Positions 18,393-26,575 of a stretch of 64,000 nucleotides of DNA are shown here, in pieces. Each line of letters starts with the position of its first letter. Within the stretch, counting starts at the first letter, position 1. The notes beneath the pieces were generated by a model. It was not told the DNA's origin and searched no databases. It saw only the letters and a list, made by a program, of their open reading frames with translations. The stretch lies in contig NZ_BQYM01000006.1 in the NCBI RefSeq assembly GCF_026008515.1, forward strand, positions 165,931 to 229,930. The letters run 5' to 3'. The stretch is from Hoyosella levis (GTDB lineage Bacteria > Actinomycetota > Actinomycetes > Mycobacteriales > Mycobacteriaceae). The position numbers were made by a program, and so were the translations under genes.

Positions 18393-19268
18393 TCACAAGC
18401 GATCAAGCAGTTCCTTTTTCTTCGCGGTAAACTCCGCATCCGTCAGGATCCCGTCGCCGTGCAGCTTTCCGAGCTCGCGGATCCTGTCGTAGATCTCGCT
18501 GGGCTCCACGCTGGCGGTGGTCGCGGCGGCGGCTTCGCGCTTCGTCGGCTCGGCCGCGCGCGCGTGCGCGGTGATCGTCGCGGCCATCAGCAGCAGCCGC
18601 GCTTCCTCCTCGCCCGCGCGTCCCAGCAGGCAGTGCAGATCGTTGCGCGGGCTGAGCGCTTCGCGGCCAGGCTCCCTCGGCACGAGCCGGAGGATGGCGT
18701 CGGCATCCCCGTCCTGGGGCACCCATTCCGCGCGGGCGATGCCGGCCAGCGCGATCTCCTGGCGCTGATGCAGCTTCTTCGGCGAGGGAATCCGTGCACC
18801 GGGCCAGGTCAGGGTCACTGACCGGGCGTCGCAGGACGCGGTGCCCTCCCAGGTCTGGATGTGGAACGGCACCGGAGGCACGAGGCTCGTGATGGCATTC
18901 TCGCTGATCGGTCCGGGGGCCGAGTCGCGAGCGAACTCGGCCGCCTGCATGATCGCATCCGCATGGAAGCGCGCGACCAGCTCGTCCGTGCCATTCTCGC
19001 CGACCAGGGCGAAAGGCTGGCGGTCGGCAGAGAGGGATGCCCCGGCCGAGGCGAACGGGTCCAGTCCGGCCGCCAGGCGGAGGCGCGCGACCCATGGCTC
19101 GCGGCGCTGCCCCGGCTGCACGTCCACGGCCTCGATGAACGAGACGGGCACCACGAGCCGCCCGAGCCCGCGATAGAAGGGATCGGAGCGTCGTCCCGAG
19201 TCGAACTCGATGGTCACCGTGTCGGTATCGATCGTCCAGACAGCATTCCGCCCGCGCAGCTCGTACAT
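18393..19268 (-). CDS. DUF4429 and SHOCT domain protein
   Basis: 291 residues from ATG 19268. The bulk consists of two DUF4429 units (for example YELRGRNAVWTIDTDTVTIEFD and TWEGTASCDARSVTLTWPGARIPSPKKLHQRQEIALAGIARAEW), each a beta-rich PH-like module. The C-terminus EIYDRIRELGKLHGDGILTDAEFTAKKKELLDRL is a SHOCT domain, a short helical module found at the end of many bacterial proteins and thought to oligomerise. Function unknown. The upstream intergenic region carries a parS-like palindrome and DnaA-box matches. Confidence 0.82.
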   Translation of the reverse strand: MYELRGRNAVWTIDTDTVTIEFDSGRRSDPFYRGLGRLVVPVSFIEAVDVQPGQRREPWVARLRLAAGLDPFASAGASLSADRQPFALVGENGTDELVARFHADAIMQAAEFARDSAPGPISENAITSLVPPVPFHIQTWEGTASCDARSVTLTWPGARIPSPKKLHQRQEIALAGIARAEWVPQDGDADAILRLVPREPGREALSPRNDLHCLLGRAGEEEARLLLMAATITAHARAAEPTKREAAAATTASVEPSEIYDRIRELGKLHGDGILTDAEFTAKKKELLDRL

Positions 19269-19316
19269 GCTCACCGATCGTAGGGCGTGCCGGGTGCCGC
19301 TGCCATGTGTCGCTGC

Positions 19317-19336
19317 CATGTTCCACGTGGAACATG
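19317..19336. other. parS: parS-like ParB-binding palindrome
   Basis: CATGTTCCACGTGGAACATG, a perfect 20-bp palindrome. Its core TGTTCCACGTGGAACA differs from the classic B. subtilis-type parS (TGTTNCACGTGAAACA) by symmetrical high-GC substitutions and is equivalent to the GTTTCACGTGGAAC-like sites of actinobacteria. It lies in non-coding DNA, 48 bp upstream of the DUF4429 gene start. The surrounding gene order is origin-proximal in related genomes, where parS sites cluster. Confidence 0.82.
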
Positions 19337-19444
19337 CATGCACCGGTTGATCCGCTACGGGCTGCCAGGGTGTCGGCAAGGAATACGTGACGCAACAAAA
19401 CGTCAACGAGATGGTGACATCCTGGTTCACCACACTGAACCGCC

Positions 19445-19528
19445 TGTGGATAACCCGCCATAGATGCAGGCCAGAAGCGCCACAATTGCTCGGTTATCCA
19501 CCGAAACTGTGGATTAACCTGTGGATAA
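19445..19528. other. cluster of four DnaA-box matches
   Basis: Within 84 bp: TGTGGATAA at 19445-19453, TTATCCACC at 19494-19502, TGTGGATTA at 19508-19516 and TGTGGATAA at 19520-19528. Two are perfect matches to the TTATCCACA consensus and two have one mismatch. They lie in mixed orientation between the parS-like site and the rhodanese gene, in a 367-bp gap without a gene (19269-19635). No dnaA or dnaN gene is adjacent, so this is more likely an auxiliary DnaA-binding locus than oriC. Confidence 0.75.
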
Positions 19529-19635
19529 AGCCTGCCGGTGGGTGCTAGCGCGGCCAGTTCCGTCACGGCGCCACGAAACCGCGCGCAGCGCCGGAGCAGT
19601 GGAACGATCTCGCCCAGCCGTGCCACTATCGAAGG

Positions 19636-19977
19636 ATGAGCGAGACGATTCCCTCCGAGCCCGCCGCCGAGATCCCCGATGCGGGGGATGGTGGCGTCAC
19701 TCTCGTTGACGTGCGCGAGCAGGACGAGTGGGACCAGGGGCATGCGCCGGGCGCGCTGCACATCCCGATGGTCGACATGCCAGCGCGCTACGGCGAGATC
19801 GACCCCGACGACGACATCTACATCGTCTGCCGCAACGGTGGGCGAAGCTTCCAGGTGACCCTATGGCTGCAATCGGTCGGATACGATGCCACCAACGTGT
19901 CCGGCGGCATGGTCGCCTGGCAGAAGGCCGGACGCCAGATCGAATCCGCTGATGGCGGGGCCGGATACATCTACTAG
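19636..19977 (+). CDS. single-domain rhodanese-like protein
   Basis: 113 residues, a single rhodanese domain: VTLVDVREQDEWDQGHAPGALHIPM (CH2A-like), IYIVCRNGGRSFQVTLWLQSVGYDATNVSGGMVAWQ with active-site Cys65 in the loop CRNGGRS. Such domains carry persulfide sulfur from thiosulfate, thiol or cysteine donors; the precise role is unknown. The frame starts at ATG 19636 close to the DnaA-box cluster; a promoter may overlap the boxes. Confidence 0.88.
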   Translation: MSETIPSEPAAEIPDAGDGGVTLVDVREQDEWDQGHAPGALHIPMVDMPARYGEIDPDDDIYIVCRNGGRSFQVTLWLQSVGYDATNVSGGMVAWQKAGRQIESADGGAGYIY

Positions 19978-20032
19978 CACCAGTCGCGGCAACGGTTCGT
20001 GGACTGCCGCGCATCGGGAAGGGGCAGCGACC

Positions 20033-20908
20033 ATGACGACTCCTCGGTCGCCGCGCCCGCTCCATCCCGTCCTGCAGCGCCCGCTGGACCATCGGTGGAC
20101 CGCCAGCCCGCCCCCGGGCGAGAATCCCGCCCGCACCGTCCGGCCCAAGCGCGCTCCCGCGAGCACCCCCCGCTACACGCGGGTCCCGGCCTGGGGCCTG
20201 CACCAGGAGCCTTCCCGGCCAGTGCCTGCCCCGCGATCGAGGCTCCAGTCCCTTGCTGGCTACGCGCCGCTCCTCCTGAGGTTCACCGCGGTCCTGTACC
20301 TCGCATCGGCCATGGCGGAGCTCATCCGGTACGGGATCGTCCTGGCGAATCGCGATCGCTTGCTCTCGCCGCTGATCGCGCACGGCTCGGATTTCCTCGT
20401 CGTCACCCTCGCCATCACGGCGCTGCTCTTCGCGATCGGAACCGTCATCGCGTCCGCCGCCTGGCTCGTCGAGCATCGCCGGCAGTGGTTCGCGCGGGAG
20501 GGGCTCGTGGATCCGAGGCGGCCCCGTGTCCAGTTCGTCGCCAGCTTCCTTCCGCCGTTCACGCTGTTCTACCCGGGAACCCTGCTCGGTGAAATCATCC
20601 ACGAGGAACAGGCGCGGGATGGCGACGATCATGAGGCCACCGTCTCGGGCGCGCTCCTCAAGGCCTGGTGGACGCTGTGGGTTGTGACATGGGGCTGCGC
20701 CATCGCCAGCGCGGCCTGGCGGATCGCCGACACCATCCAGGCGCAGGCCAATGGCATCCTCTTTGCCGCGTTGGCCAACGTGCTCGCGGCGGGCTGCGCG
20801 ATCGCGGCACTGCTGCTTATCCAGCATCGCGAAGCAATGCATGGTGGATCCGCGGAGGTGGCACGCGCGCGATCGCCGAAGCGGTGGATCGCGTCGGTCT
20901 CTGCGTAG
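20033..20908 (+). CDS. DUF4328 family membrane protein
   Basis: 291 residues from ATG 20033 (GGGAAGGGG upstream). A Pro/Arg-rich cytosolic N-terminus of about 75 residues (PRYTRVPAWGLHQEP is typical of the family) precedes about five membrane helices: LLLRFTAVLYLASAMAELIRYGIVL, FLVVTLAITALLFAIGTVIASAAWL, FLPPFTLFYPGTLLGEI, WWTLWVVTWGCAIASAAWRI and ILFAALANVLAAGCAIAALLLI. The layout agrees with DUF4328 membrane proteins of mycolate actinobacteria. No function is known. Confidence 0.72.
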   Translation: MTTPRSPRPLHPVLQRPLDHRWTASPPPGENPARTVRPKRAPASTPRYTRVPAWGLHQEPSRPVPAPRSRLQSLAGYAPLLLRFTAVLYLASAMAELIRYGIVLANRDRLLSPLIAHGSDFLVVTLAITALLFAIGTVIASAAWLVEHRRQWFAREGLVDPRRPRVQFVASFLPPFTLFYPGTLLGEIIHEEQARDGDDHEATVSGALLKAWWTLWVVTWGCAIASAAWRIADTIQAQANGILFAALANVLAAGCAIAALLLIQHREAMHGGSAEVARARSPKRWIASVSA

Positions 20909-20999
20909 CCGCGAGCGTTCACCCAACCGGTGGGCAGCGTCAGTGTTGTCTTAACCTCATGCTCTTGCCTTCGTATCCTTGGTACGAAAACATGGGGGT

Positions 21000-21857
21000 G
21001 TGACCCGCAGACAACCAGGTCATCCTGGCATTCCACCAATGGTGGCCGCGCACCGAGGGGCATCGGGCGAGCGGCCCGAGCACACCCTTGCTGCCTACGA
21101 GCTCGCATTGCAGCAAGGTGCCGACGCGCTCGAGTGCGATGTCCGGCTGACCCGCGACGGAACGCTGATCTGCATGCACGACAGGAAGATCGATCGCACA
21201 TCGAGTGGACGTGGCGTGGTCAGCTCGATGACGCTGGATGATCTGCGAGCTCACGATTATGGCCGGTGGCACGCGCAGATGCAGGGCCGGCAGCGCTCCG
21301 CGGTGGCTCTCGGCGATCCCGAGATCGCGGATGCCGCGGTCGACCGGTACTCCGAGCCGCTCTCGGTGCTCACTCTCAGCGAGTTGCTCACGCTCGTGCT
21401 CGACTGGGGGACGCCCAAGACATTGTTCATCGAGACGAAGCATCCGGTCCGGTACGGGGCGCTCGTGGAGGCAAAGCTCATCGCGGAGCTGCGACGGTTC
21501 GGGCTCGCCAGCAAGCCTGCCGGCAGCAGGCCACCAGTCGTGATGATGTCCTTCGCGCCCTCGGCCGTGTTCCGGATCCGCCGGTCGGCCCCGGCGCTGC
21601 CCACGGTGCTGCTCGGCGAGAACTCCCGCTACCTCGGCTACCGGCCCACGACCAATGGCGTGCCAGCCGCGATCGGACCCTCTATCGAGATGCTGCGGGA
21701 ACACCCACGGGTGGTCGAGCGCGCACGCTCCGCCGGACGATCCACCTACGTGTGGACCGTCGACGAGCCCGCTGATGTCCAGCTCTGCCGGGACCTCGGC
21801 GTCCGCTGGATCGCCACGAACTATCCCGAGCGCACCAAGAAGCTCCTCGGGGGCTAG
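21000..21857 (+). CDS. glpQ: glycerophosphodiester phosphodiesterase
   Basis: 285 residues if started at GTG 21000; ATG 21039 (MVAAHRGASGE) is an alternative and neither has a good ribosome-binding site. GDPD family signature: VAAHRGASGERPEHTLAAYELALQQGADALECDVRLTRDGTLICMHD with catalytic His residues and metal-binding Glu/Asp. A C-terminal YVWTVDEPADVQLCRDLGVRWIATNYPE completes the TIM barrel. It hydrolyses glycerophosphodiesters to glycerol-3-phosphate and alcohol. There is no signal peptide, so the enzyme is likely cytosolic. Equivalent to mycobacterial GlpQ1 by position beside sodA and bfrB. Confidence 0.92.
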   Translation: MTRRQPGHPGIPPMVAAHRGASGERPEHTLAAYELALQQGADALECDVRLTRDGTLICMHDRKIDRTSSGRGVVSSMTLDDLRAHDYGRWHAQMQGRQRSAVALGDPEIADAAVDRYSEPLSVLTLSELLTLVLDWGTPKTLFIETKHPVRYGALVEAKLIAELRRFGLASKPAGSRPPVVMMSFAPSAVFRIRRSAPALPTVLLGENSRYLGYRPTTNGVPAAIGPSIEMLREHPRVVERARSAGRSTYVWTVDEPADVQLCRDLGVRWIATNYPERTKKLLGG

Positions 21858-21925
21858 CCGGCCGAGGAGGTATCGGGCGAGTGCCGCTGCGCTCTCCCGG
21901 CGGCCCGAGGCGGTAGGTTGGCAGC

Positions 21926-22846
21926 GTGGGTAAGAAGAGCAAGAGAAACACAGGTCCACGCGATGGCAGCCGTCGTGCCGAGAAGATCGCGCAGCGGCAA
22001 GCGCGGCTCGCCGATCAGCCCGTTCGCCGCCCGTTCGAGGGCTTCGCCGCGGAATGCGACCTCGTGGCCATGCGGGAATTCGTCCCCTCGGCCACCGCGC
22101 ACCTGCCTGGAGCCACCGAGCAAGCGGGGAGGCCGGTAGGGATCGCGACCGTCCTGCCGGGGGCGGTGGCCGCGCTCGTCCGCCAGGACAGCGCCGACGC
22201 GCCGGGCGAGGCGCTCGCTGGGCTCCAGGTGGCGATGCAATCCGGCAATCCGGCGCGCGATCTCGCGGAATCCTTGCGATGGGTGGCGACGGCGGAGCCA
22301 GGCACCTCGCTGCAGCAGGCCGATACGGCTTCGTCGAGCGCGAAGCTCGCTGACTCCCTGCCAACGGATGAGCTGCTGCGGATCAGCGTCCACAATGACT
22401 TCAACTGGTGGATTCCCGAGGGGGTCGAGGCATCCGGGGAGACCGGCGTGGCGGTGCAGCGCGCCAACGAGATGATCATGCCGTCCGCGCGGCTCGACGC
22501 GGACGAGCTCGTCGCTGCCTGGTGGGTGGATGCCGGCGAGAAGGCGCACTTGCGCTGGGTGCGTCCCGAGGACGAGGACGCCCTGATGATGGCGATGGCC
22601 CGGTTGCACGCGGCGGGACAGCTGACCCTCGGGCCCGAGTCCCGGTTCGCGGGCTCGTTCCGCACCCATGGCCTGCTCGTGCCCGTCTTCGACCTCGATC
22701 CGGAGATGCATCCCGATGAATGGGTGGCACCGGCGGTGGAGCTGCAGGGCAGGATGGCCGAGGCGCTTGCCTCCGATGCGCCGCTCAACCTGGAGGAGCG
22801 CCGGGCCCGCGACGGCATCATTGGGCGCCAGGTCACTCTCCGCTAG
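21926..22846 (+). CDS. DUF5926 family protein
   Basis: 306 residues from GTG 21926. The N-terminus MGKKSKRNTGPRDGSRRAEKIAQRQARLADQ is basic and probably disordered or nucleic-acid-binding. It is followed by RPFEGFAAECDLVAMREFVPSATAHLPG, the strongly conserved start of the DUF5926 domain, then WWIPEGVEASGETGVAVQRANEMIMPSARL and AHLRWVRPEDEDALMMAMARLHAAGQLTLG. Widely conserved in actinobacteria; function unknown. Confidence 0.82.
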   Translation: MGKKSKRNTGPRDGSRRAEKIAQRQARLADQPVRRPFEGFAAECDLVAMREFVPSATAHLPGATEQAGRPVGIATVLPGAVAALVRQDSADAPGEALAGLQVAMQSGNPARDLAESLRWVATAEPGTSLQQADTASSSAKLADSLPTDELLRISVHNDFNWWIPEGVEASGETGVAVQRANEMIMPSARLDADELVAAWWVDAGEKAHLRWVRPEDEDALMMAMARLHAAGQLTLGPESRFAGSFRTHGLLVPVFDLDPEMHPDEWVAPAVELQGRMAEALASDAPLNLEERRARDGIIGRQVTLR

Positions 22847-22913
22847 TCCTGCCGAGCCCTGCTGCCGCTTGCGCGAGCCTTGAGCCCGGGCGGCGGCACG
22901 GCCCCTGAGCAAG

Positions 22914-22952
22914 AGGATGGCCCCGGACCACAACGTGGTCCGGGGCCATCCT
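22914..22952. terminator. bidirectional terminator between DUF5926 gene and ferritin
   Basis: 18-bp perfect stem AGGATGGCCCCGGACCAC with its complement around a three-base loop, midway between the converging stops at 22846 and 22975. Confidence 0.87.
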
Positions 22953-22974
22953 GGCTATTGCTGTGCAGCGCGTG

Positions 22975-23520
22975 CTAGATCGCGCCACCGGCTGCGGCGG
23001 GGGCGGTGCTGTCCCTGCCGCCTGCGCTCATCTCGCGCGCGACGAAGGTCTCGAGGTCGAACAGGTTGTCGCCGGCACGCTCGGCAACGGTCAGCAGGGT
23101 GCTCATCGTGGCAACCTCCTCCACCTGCTCCTTGAGGAACCACTGCATGAACTGCTCGCCGACGTAGTCGCCGTCATCGCGGGCAGCGCGCGCGAGATGC
23201 ACGATCTCGTCAGTGACTTCCTTCTCCTGCTTGACCGCGGTCGCGATCGCTTCGCGCACCGAGGAGAAGTTGTTCTGGACCTCTCCCGTGCCGGGGATGT
23301 CCACGCGCTTGTCCCGGTCGAGGAAGTACTGGACGAGCATCATCGCGTGGTTCCGCTCCTCGTTGGCCTGCTGGTAGAAGTGGCCGGCGAGCTGGGGGAG
23401 ATCCTCGCCATCGAAGTAGACCGCTAGGGCGATGTACTGCTGCGAGGCAGTGAACTCGTTGCGAACCTGCTCGCGGAGCAAGGCCAGGAATTTTGTGTCA
23501 TTGCTCGTATCGCTGCTCAT
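22975..23520 (-). CDS. bfrB: ferritin (BfrB type)
   Basis: 181 residues from ATG 23520. Four-helix ferritin with ferroxidase ligands in VRNEFTASQQYIALAVYFDGEDL, FYQQANEERNHAMMLVQYFLD and WFLKEQVEEVATMSTLL. There is no heme-binding Met of the bacterioferritin class, so this is a maxi-ferritin like mycobacterial BfrB, which stores iron as a mineral core. The C-terminal extension (SAGGRDSTAPAAAGGAI) is typical of the actinobacterial group. In mycobacteria IdeR activates bfrB; upstream sequence here (GCCTAACTAAGG about 23583-23594 and nearby) only weakly resembles an IdeR box, so regulation is not shown. Confidence 0.93.
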   Translation of the reverse strand: MSSDTSNDTKFLALLREQVRNEFTASQQYIALAVYFDGEDLPQLAGHFYQQANEERNHAMMLVQYFLDRDKRVDIPGTGEVQNNFSSVREAIATAVKQEKEVTDEIVHLARAARDDGDYVGEQFMQWFLKEQVEEVATMSTLLTVAERAGDNLFDLETFVAREMSAGGRDSTAPAAAGGAI

Positions 23521-23633
23521 GCCCAAATGGTAGTAAAAATGCGAATTCCTGTCATCGAAGCATAGCCTCAGTGAATGTAGCGCGGCCTAACTAAGGCATA
23601 CCAATCCTTCTAGAATGAAAATCGTACGAATAG

Positions 23634-24650
23634 CTATTCGAGGCCATCGGGAATCGGTGCATCGCGGGCGATCGAATCCCACAGCGCCGCCGCTCCCTGC
23701 TCATCCCACAGCATCACGTTGCCACTGCCCGCGACGTTCATGAATCCGGCATACGGCACGCTCACGGTCGGGATATCGCCACGTAGAGACCAAGCGATCC
23801 TACCTAGGTCCCAGATCCGATCGTCCTCGTCGACCGAGAGCGAGCGCAGGAGCGCGAGGCCAACCGGTATCGAGCGAAAAGGATTCAGGGCCACGCCCGG
23901 GCTTGCCGCTTTCCGTGCCAGTCGAGCCAGGAAATCCTGCTGCTTGTTCATTCGGTCAATGTCGGCAAGGGGAGTAGACCTGCTTCGCACATACCCGAGA
24001 GCGTCGCTTCCGGAAAGGACCTGGCATCCGGCGGGAAGCTCGATTCCGGCGAGCGGATCCACGAGGGGCGCGTCGAGGCAGACCTCTATGCCGCCGACCG
24101 CGCTCGCGATATCAGCGAAGCCGCCGAAACCGATCTCCGCGTAGTGATCGATGCGGACACCCGTTTCCTGCTCGATCGTCTCGGCGAGCAAGGAGGGGCC
24201 ACCGACGGAGTACGCGGCGTTGACCTTGTCCTCGCCCCATCGGGGAATCGTGACGTAGGAATCACGCGGGATGCTCACGAGCACGGAGTTCCCGCGGGTC
24301 GAGGCGTGCAGCAGCATGATCGTATCGGTGCGGGTGGGGCCCGTGTCGCCGCCGGTGGTCAGGTCTGCTTGCTGCTCGGCGCTCAGCCCCGCCCGGCTAT
24401 CGGTACCGACGAGCAGGAAGTTGGTGCCGGGCGTATCGGCGATCCGTCCCGGGTAGCTGCCGAGGGCATCGACCCGATCGAGCTTCTGGTCCGCGACGAC
24501 TAGTCCGATGACCGTGGCGATGAACAGGAGGACGAGCAGCAGCACGAGCGTGCGCAGGATCCGCGGGCGGCGGCGCTTGCGCGGGGGGACGCGGACTGGC
24601 CGGGCTGATCCGGGATAATCTTCCCGCCTGCCCATTCGATCACCATGCAT
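23634..24650 (-). CDS. LytR-CpsA-Psr (LCP) family cell-wall ligase
   Basis: 338 residues. A basic cytosolic N-terminus (PPRKRRRPRILR), one membrane helix (about 33-53), then the extracytoplasmic LCP domain: NFLLVGTDSRAG, GPTRTDTIMLLHAS, NSVLVSIPRDSYVTIPRWGEDKVNAAYSVGG, IDHYAEIGFGGFADIASAVGGIEVCL, DALGYVRSRSTPLADIDRMNKQQDFL. The D-x-R-x-D / R-D-S and R-x-R-x-x-D motifs are those of enzymes that transfer polyprenyl-phosphate-linked glycans to peptidoglycan. Such enzymes attach arabinogalactan in mycolate bacteria, fitting the cell-wall genes in this window. Start at 24650 or 24635; no site favours one. Confidence 0.88.
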   Translation of the reverse strand: MHGDRMGRREDYPGSARPVRVPPRKRRRPRILRTLVLLLVLLFIATVIGLVVADQKLDRVDALGSYPGRIADTPGTNFLLVGTDSRAGLSAEQQADLTTGGDTGPTRTDTIMLLHASTRGNSVLVSIPRDSYVTIPRWGEDKVNAAYSVGGPSLLAETIEQETGVRIDHYAEIGFGGFADIASAVGGIEVCLDAPLVDPLAGIELPAGCQVLSGSDALGYVRSRSTPLADIDRMNKQQDFLARLARKAASPGVALNPFRSIPVGLALLRSLSVDEDDRIWDLGRIAWSLRGDIPTVSVPYAGFMNVAGSGNVMLWDEQGAAALWDSIARDAPIPDGLE

Positions 24651-24695
24651 GGCCTGACTCTACGCATCCGCCGGGGAAGGAAGGGCTGGAAGCCG

Positions 24696-25433
24696 CTACC
24701 TCCGGCGCGGCGCCCGCTTCCGCGGCGCTGGAGCCTTCTTGCTCCCGGTCTTGCTGGCCCGGCCCTGGCGAGGCACCTTCGGCGCGGCCTGCGTCGTGCT
24801 CGCTGGCTCGGCGGCGACGCCCCGGCTGGAGCGCGCGGTGCGGCCGCGAACGATCCCCACCATCTCCTCGAGCAGTGGGTCGTCGTTGGTGGAGCGGTCG
24901 CTGGGCCAGGCGATGCCGACCTGTTGCTCGGGTCCGTCGATCAGCGGGATCGACACGATGTCCTTGCGATGATGCAGCCGCCCGAGGGACAGGGGCACGA
25001 TCACGAACCCGATGCCGGTCGCCACCATCTCGATGGCCTCCGCCGCGCTGGGCGGTCGCTGGTCCGGTCGCTGCCCTGGCGCGCTACCGGCTGCCCAGTC
25101 GAGCGGATCGTCCAGTGGCTGCCAGGCGATCTCGCCCTCGAGATCGGATAGCGCGAGCCGGTCGGCCGCGGCGAGGTAGTGATCGCGGCCGCATACCACC
25201 ACTGGCTCCTCGCGGTAGAGAGGGATGACGCTGAACCCGTCCCAGGGCTGCGCGGGGTCCTCGGTGACACGAACCAGGGCCGCATCGACCTCGCCGTCAA
25301 GGATCGCGGCGCGCTGCCCGGCGAGGGGGAGGGGAACAAGGTCGAGCCGGGTGCCAGGCAGTCGCTCCGCCCAGCGCCGTGCCCACTTCGAGGGCATCAC
25401 GCCCGGTACGTAGCCCAGCCGGAACGCGCTCAT
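24696..25433 (-). CDS. LysR-type substrate-binding domain protein lacking the DNA-binding domain
   Basis: 245 residues. MSAFRLGYVPGVMPSKWARRWAERLPGTRLDLVPL is the opening of a LysR-type periplasmic-binding-like effector domain, with IPLYREEPVVVCGRDHYLAA and GIGFVIVPLSLGRLHHRKDIVSIPL following as in LysR sensors. No winged-helix domain precedes it. The C-terminal 45 residues are Ala/Lys/Arg/Pro-rich (KTGSKKAPAPRKRAPRRR) and resemble histone-like tails, which could bind nucleic acid. It is translationally coupled to the Rdx gene by a 4-bp overlap. Function unknown. Confidence 0.75.
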   Translation of the reverse strand: MSAFRLGYVPGVMPSKWARRWAERLPGTRLDLVPLPLAGQRAAILDGEVDAALVRVTEDPAQPWDGFSVIPLYREEPVVVCGRDHYLAAADRLALSDLEGEIAWQPLDDPLDWAAGSAPGQRPDQRPPSAAEAIEMVATGIGFVIVPLSLGRLHHRKDIVSIPLIDGPEQQVGIAWPSDRSTNDDPLLEEMVGIVRGRTARSSRGVAAEPASTTQAAPKVPRQGRASKTGSKKAPAPRKRAPRRR

Positions 25434-25717
25434 CGGGTAGCCCCCTCGGTGTGGCCAAGCGGCTTGCCGGGCGCGATGACATCACGCACGCGTCGCTTGA
25501 GGTCCGCGATATCAGGGAAGCCCCCGTTGACCGACCGGTCCCACACTGTGCTGGCATCGACCTCGATGCGGTAGGAGCCGCTCGGGCCGGGCCGCAGCGA
25601 CACCTCCGCGAGATCGGCGGCGAACGTCGTCAGGAGTTCCTGCGCCATCCAGGTCGCGCGGAGCAGCCAGCCGCAGCGCGCGCAGTAGCTAATGATCACT
25701 CGATGGTCCTGGCTCAT
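25430..25717 (-). CDS. Rdx (SelT/SelW/SelH-like) family protein
   Basis: 95 residues. VIISYCARCGWLLRATWMAQELLTTF carries the CxxC redox motif at Cys12 and Cys15 right after the first strand, then GSYRIEVDASTVWDRSVNGGFPDIADLKRRVRD, which matches the Rdx/SelW family (Cys in place of selenocysteine). Thioredoxin-like fold; bacterial members have no assigned role. The stop overlaps the start of the LysR-type effector-domain gene, so both are expressed together. Confidence 0.83.
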   Translation of the reverse strand: MSQDHRVIISYCARCGWLLRATWMAQELLTTFAADLAEVSLRPGPSGSYRIEVDASTVWDRSVNGGFPDIADLKRRVRDVIAPGKPLGHTEGATR

Positions 25718-25763
25718 GGCTCCAGTATCCCGGTCCGGCGCCGCGACGGTGGTGCCGCGGGCA

Positions 25764-26546
25764 TCACCAGAGCGTCGCGTAGCCAACGAAGGCGACGACG
25801 TCGATGAGCGCGTGGGCGACGACAAGTGGCCAGATGCGGGAGGTCGCCTGGAAGTAGCGGGCGAAGATGATGCCCATGATGATGTTGCCGCCGAAGGAGC
25901 CGATGCCCTGGTAGAGGTGGTATAGGCCACGGAGCGCCGCGGACACGGCGACCGCGGCCCAGGGCCGAACGCCGAGCTGGTGCAGCCGGAGCAGCAGGTA
26001 GGCCACCACGAGGATCTCCTCCGCCGCCGAGTTCGCGATCGCCGCGAGGACCAGCATGGGCAGCGACCACCAGGCCTCGGGCAAGTCCGCGGGAACAACC
26101 TCGATGGTGATGCCGAGGGCGCGCCCGCCGAAGTAGAGCGCGAGCCCGGGCAGGCCGATCAGCGCAGCGAGCACGACGCCGGGGAGCAGGTCGGGGGCGC
26201 GCGGTCTCAGGTATTGCCGGGCGCGGTCCAGGGCGCCGCCGCGCCACAGCAGGTAGCCGCCGAGCGCGGCCCACGCGAGCAGGCGGAGCGCGCCGGCGAG
26301 CTGGCGGAGGAAGTCGATCAGCCCGGTCGGGGAGCGGCTCGCGTTGAGCGCCACGGATTGCTCGGCGAGCGCGGCGGGCGCGAGCAGCGCCTCGGTGAAG
26401 CTGATCGCGCTGTAGAAGCCTTGCAGGCCGAGGGTCACGGCGAGCACGATGACGATCTCGATGCGCAGCGCGCGGGCCTCCGCTGGGCTGCTCGCCCGGC
26501 GAGGAAACCTGTGGAGGGATGGTGCACGCCAACCGCTGATGCTCAC
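25764..26546 (-). CDS. CPBP family intramembrane metalloprotease
   Basis: 260 residues from GTG 26546 (start uncertain, no ribosome-binding site). About seven hydrophobic segments. Conserved CPBP (Abi/CAAX) motifs: NSAAEEILVVAYLLLRLHQLG (tandem Glu), ALRGLYHLYQGIGSFGGNIIMGIIFARYF (His), and VVAHALIDVVAF (His-x-x-x-Asp). Family members cleave or bind membrane proteins; substrates in actinobacteria are unknown. It lies 29 bp downstream of the DUF2470 gene and could be cotranscribed with it under iron control. Confidence 0.83.
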   Translation of the reverse strand: MSISGWRAPSLHRFPRRASSPAEARALRIEIVIVLAVTLGLQGFYSAISFTEALLAPAALAEQSVALNASRSPTGLIDFLRQLAGALRLLAWAALGGYLLWRGGALDRARQYLRPRAPDLLPGVVLAALIGLPGLALYFGGRALGITIEVVPADLPEAWWSLPMLVLAAIANSAAEEILVVAYLLLRLHQLGVRPWAAVAVSAALRGLYHLYQGIGSFGGNIIMGIIFARYFQATSRIWPLVVAHALIDVVAFVGYATLW

Positions 26547-26575
26547 GGCCGACGACGCTAGCAGCGGGTCGTGGC

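Noticed and set aside
19269..19635. Possible oriC
   Set aside because: Only four DnaA boxes, no dnaA or dnaN next to it, and no clear AT-rich unwinding element. Kept as a parS/DnaA-box locus only.
23521..23633. IdeR boxes upstream of bfrB
   Set aside because: The best alignments reach about 11 of 19 positions, too weak to call, although such control is known in mycobacteria.
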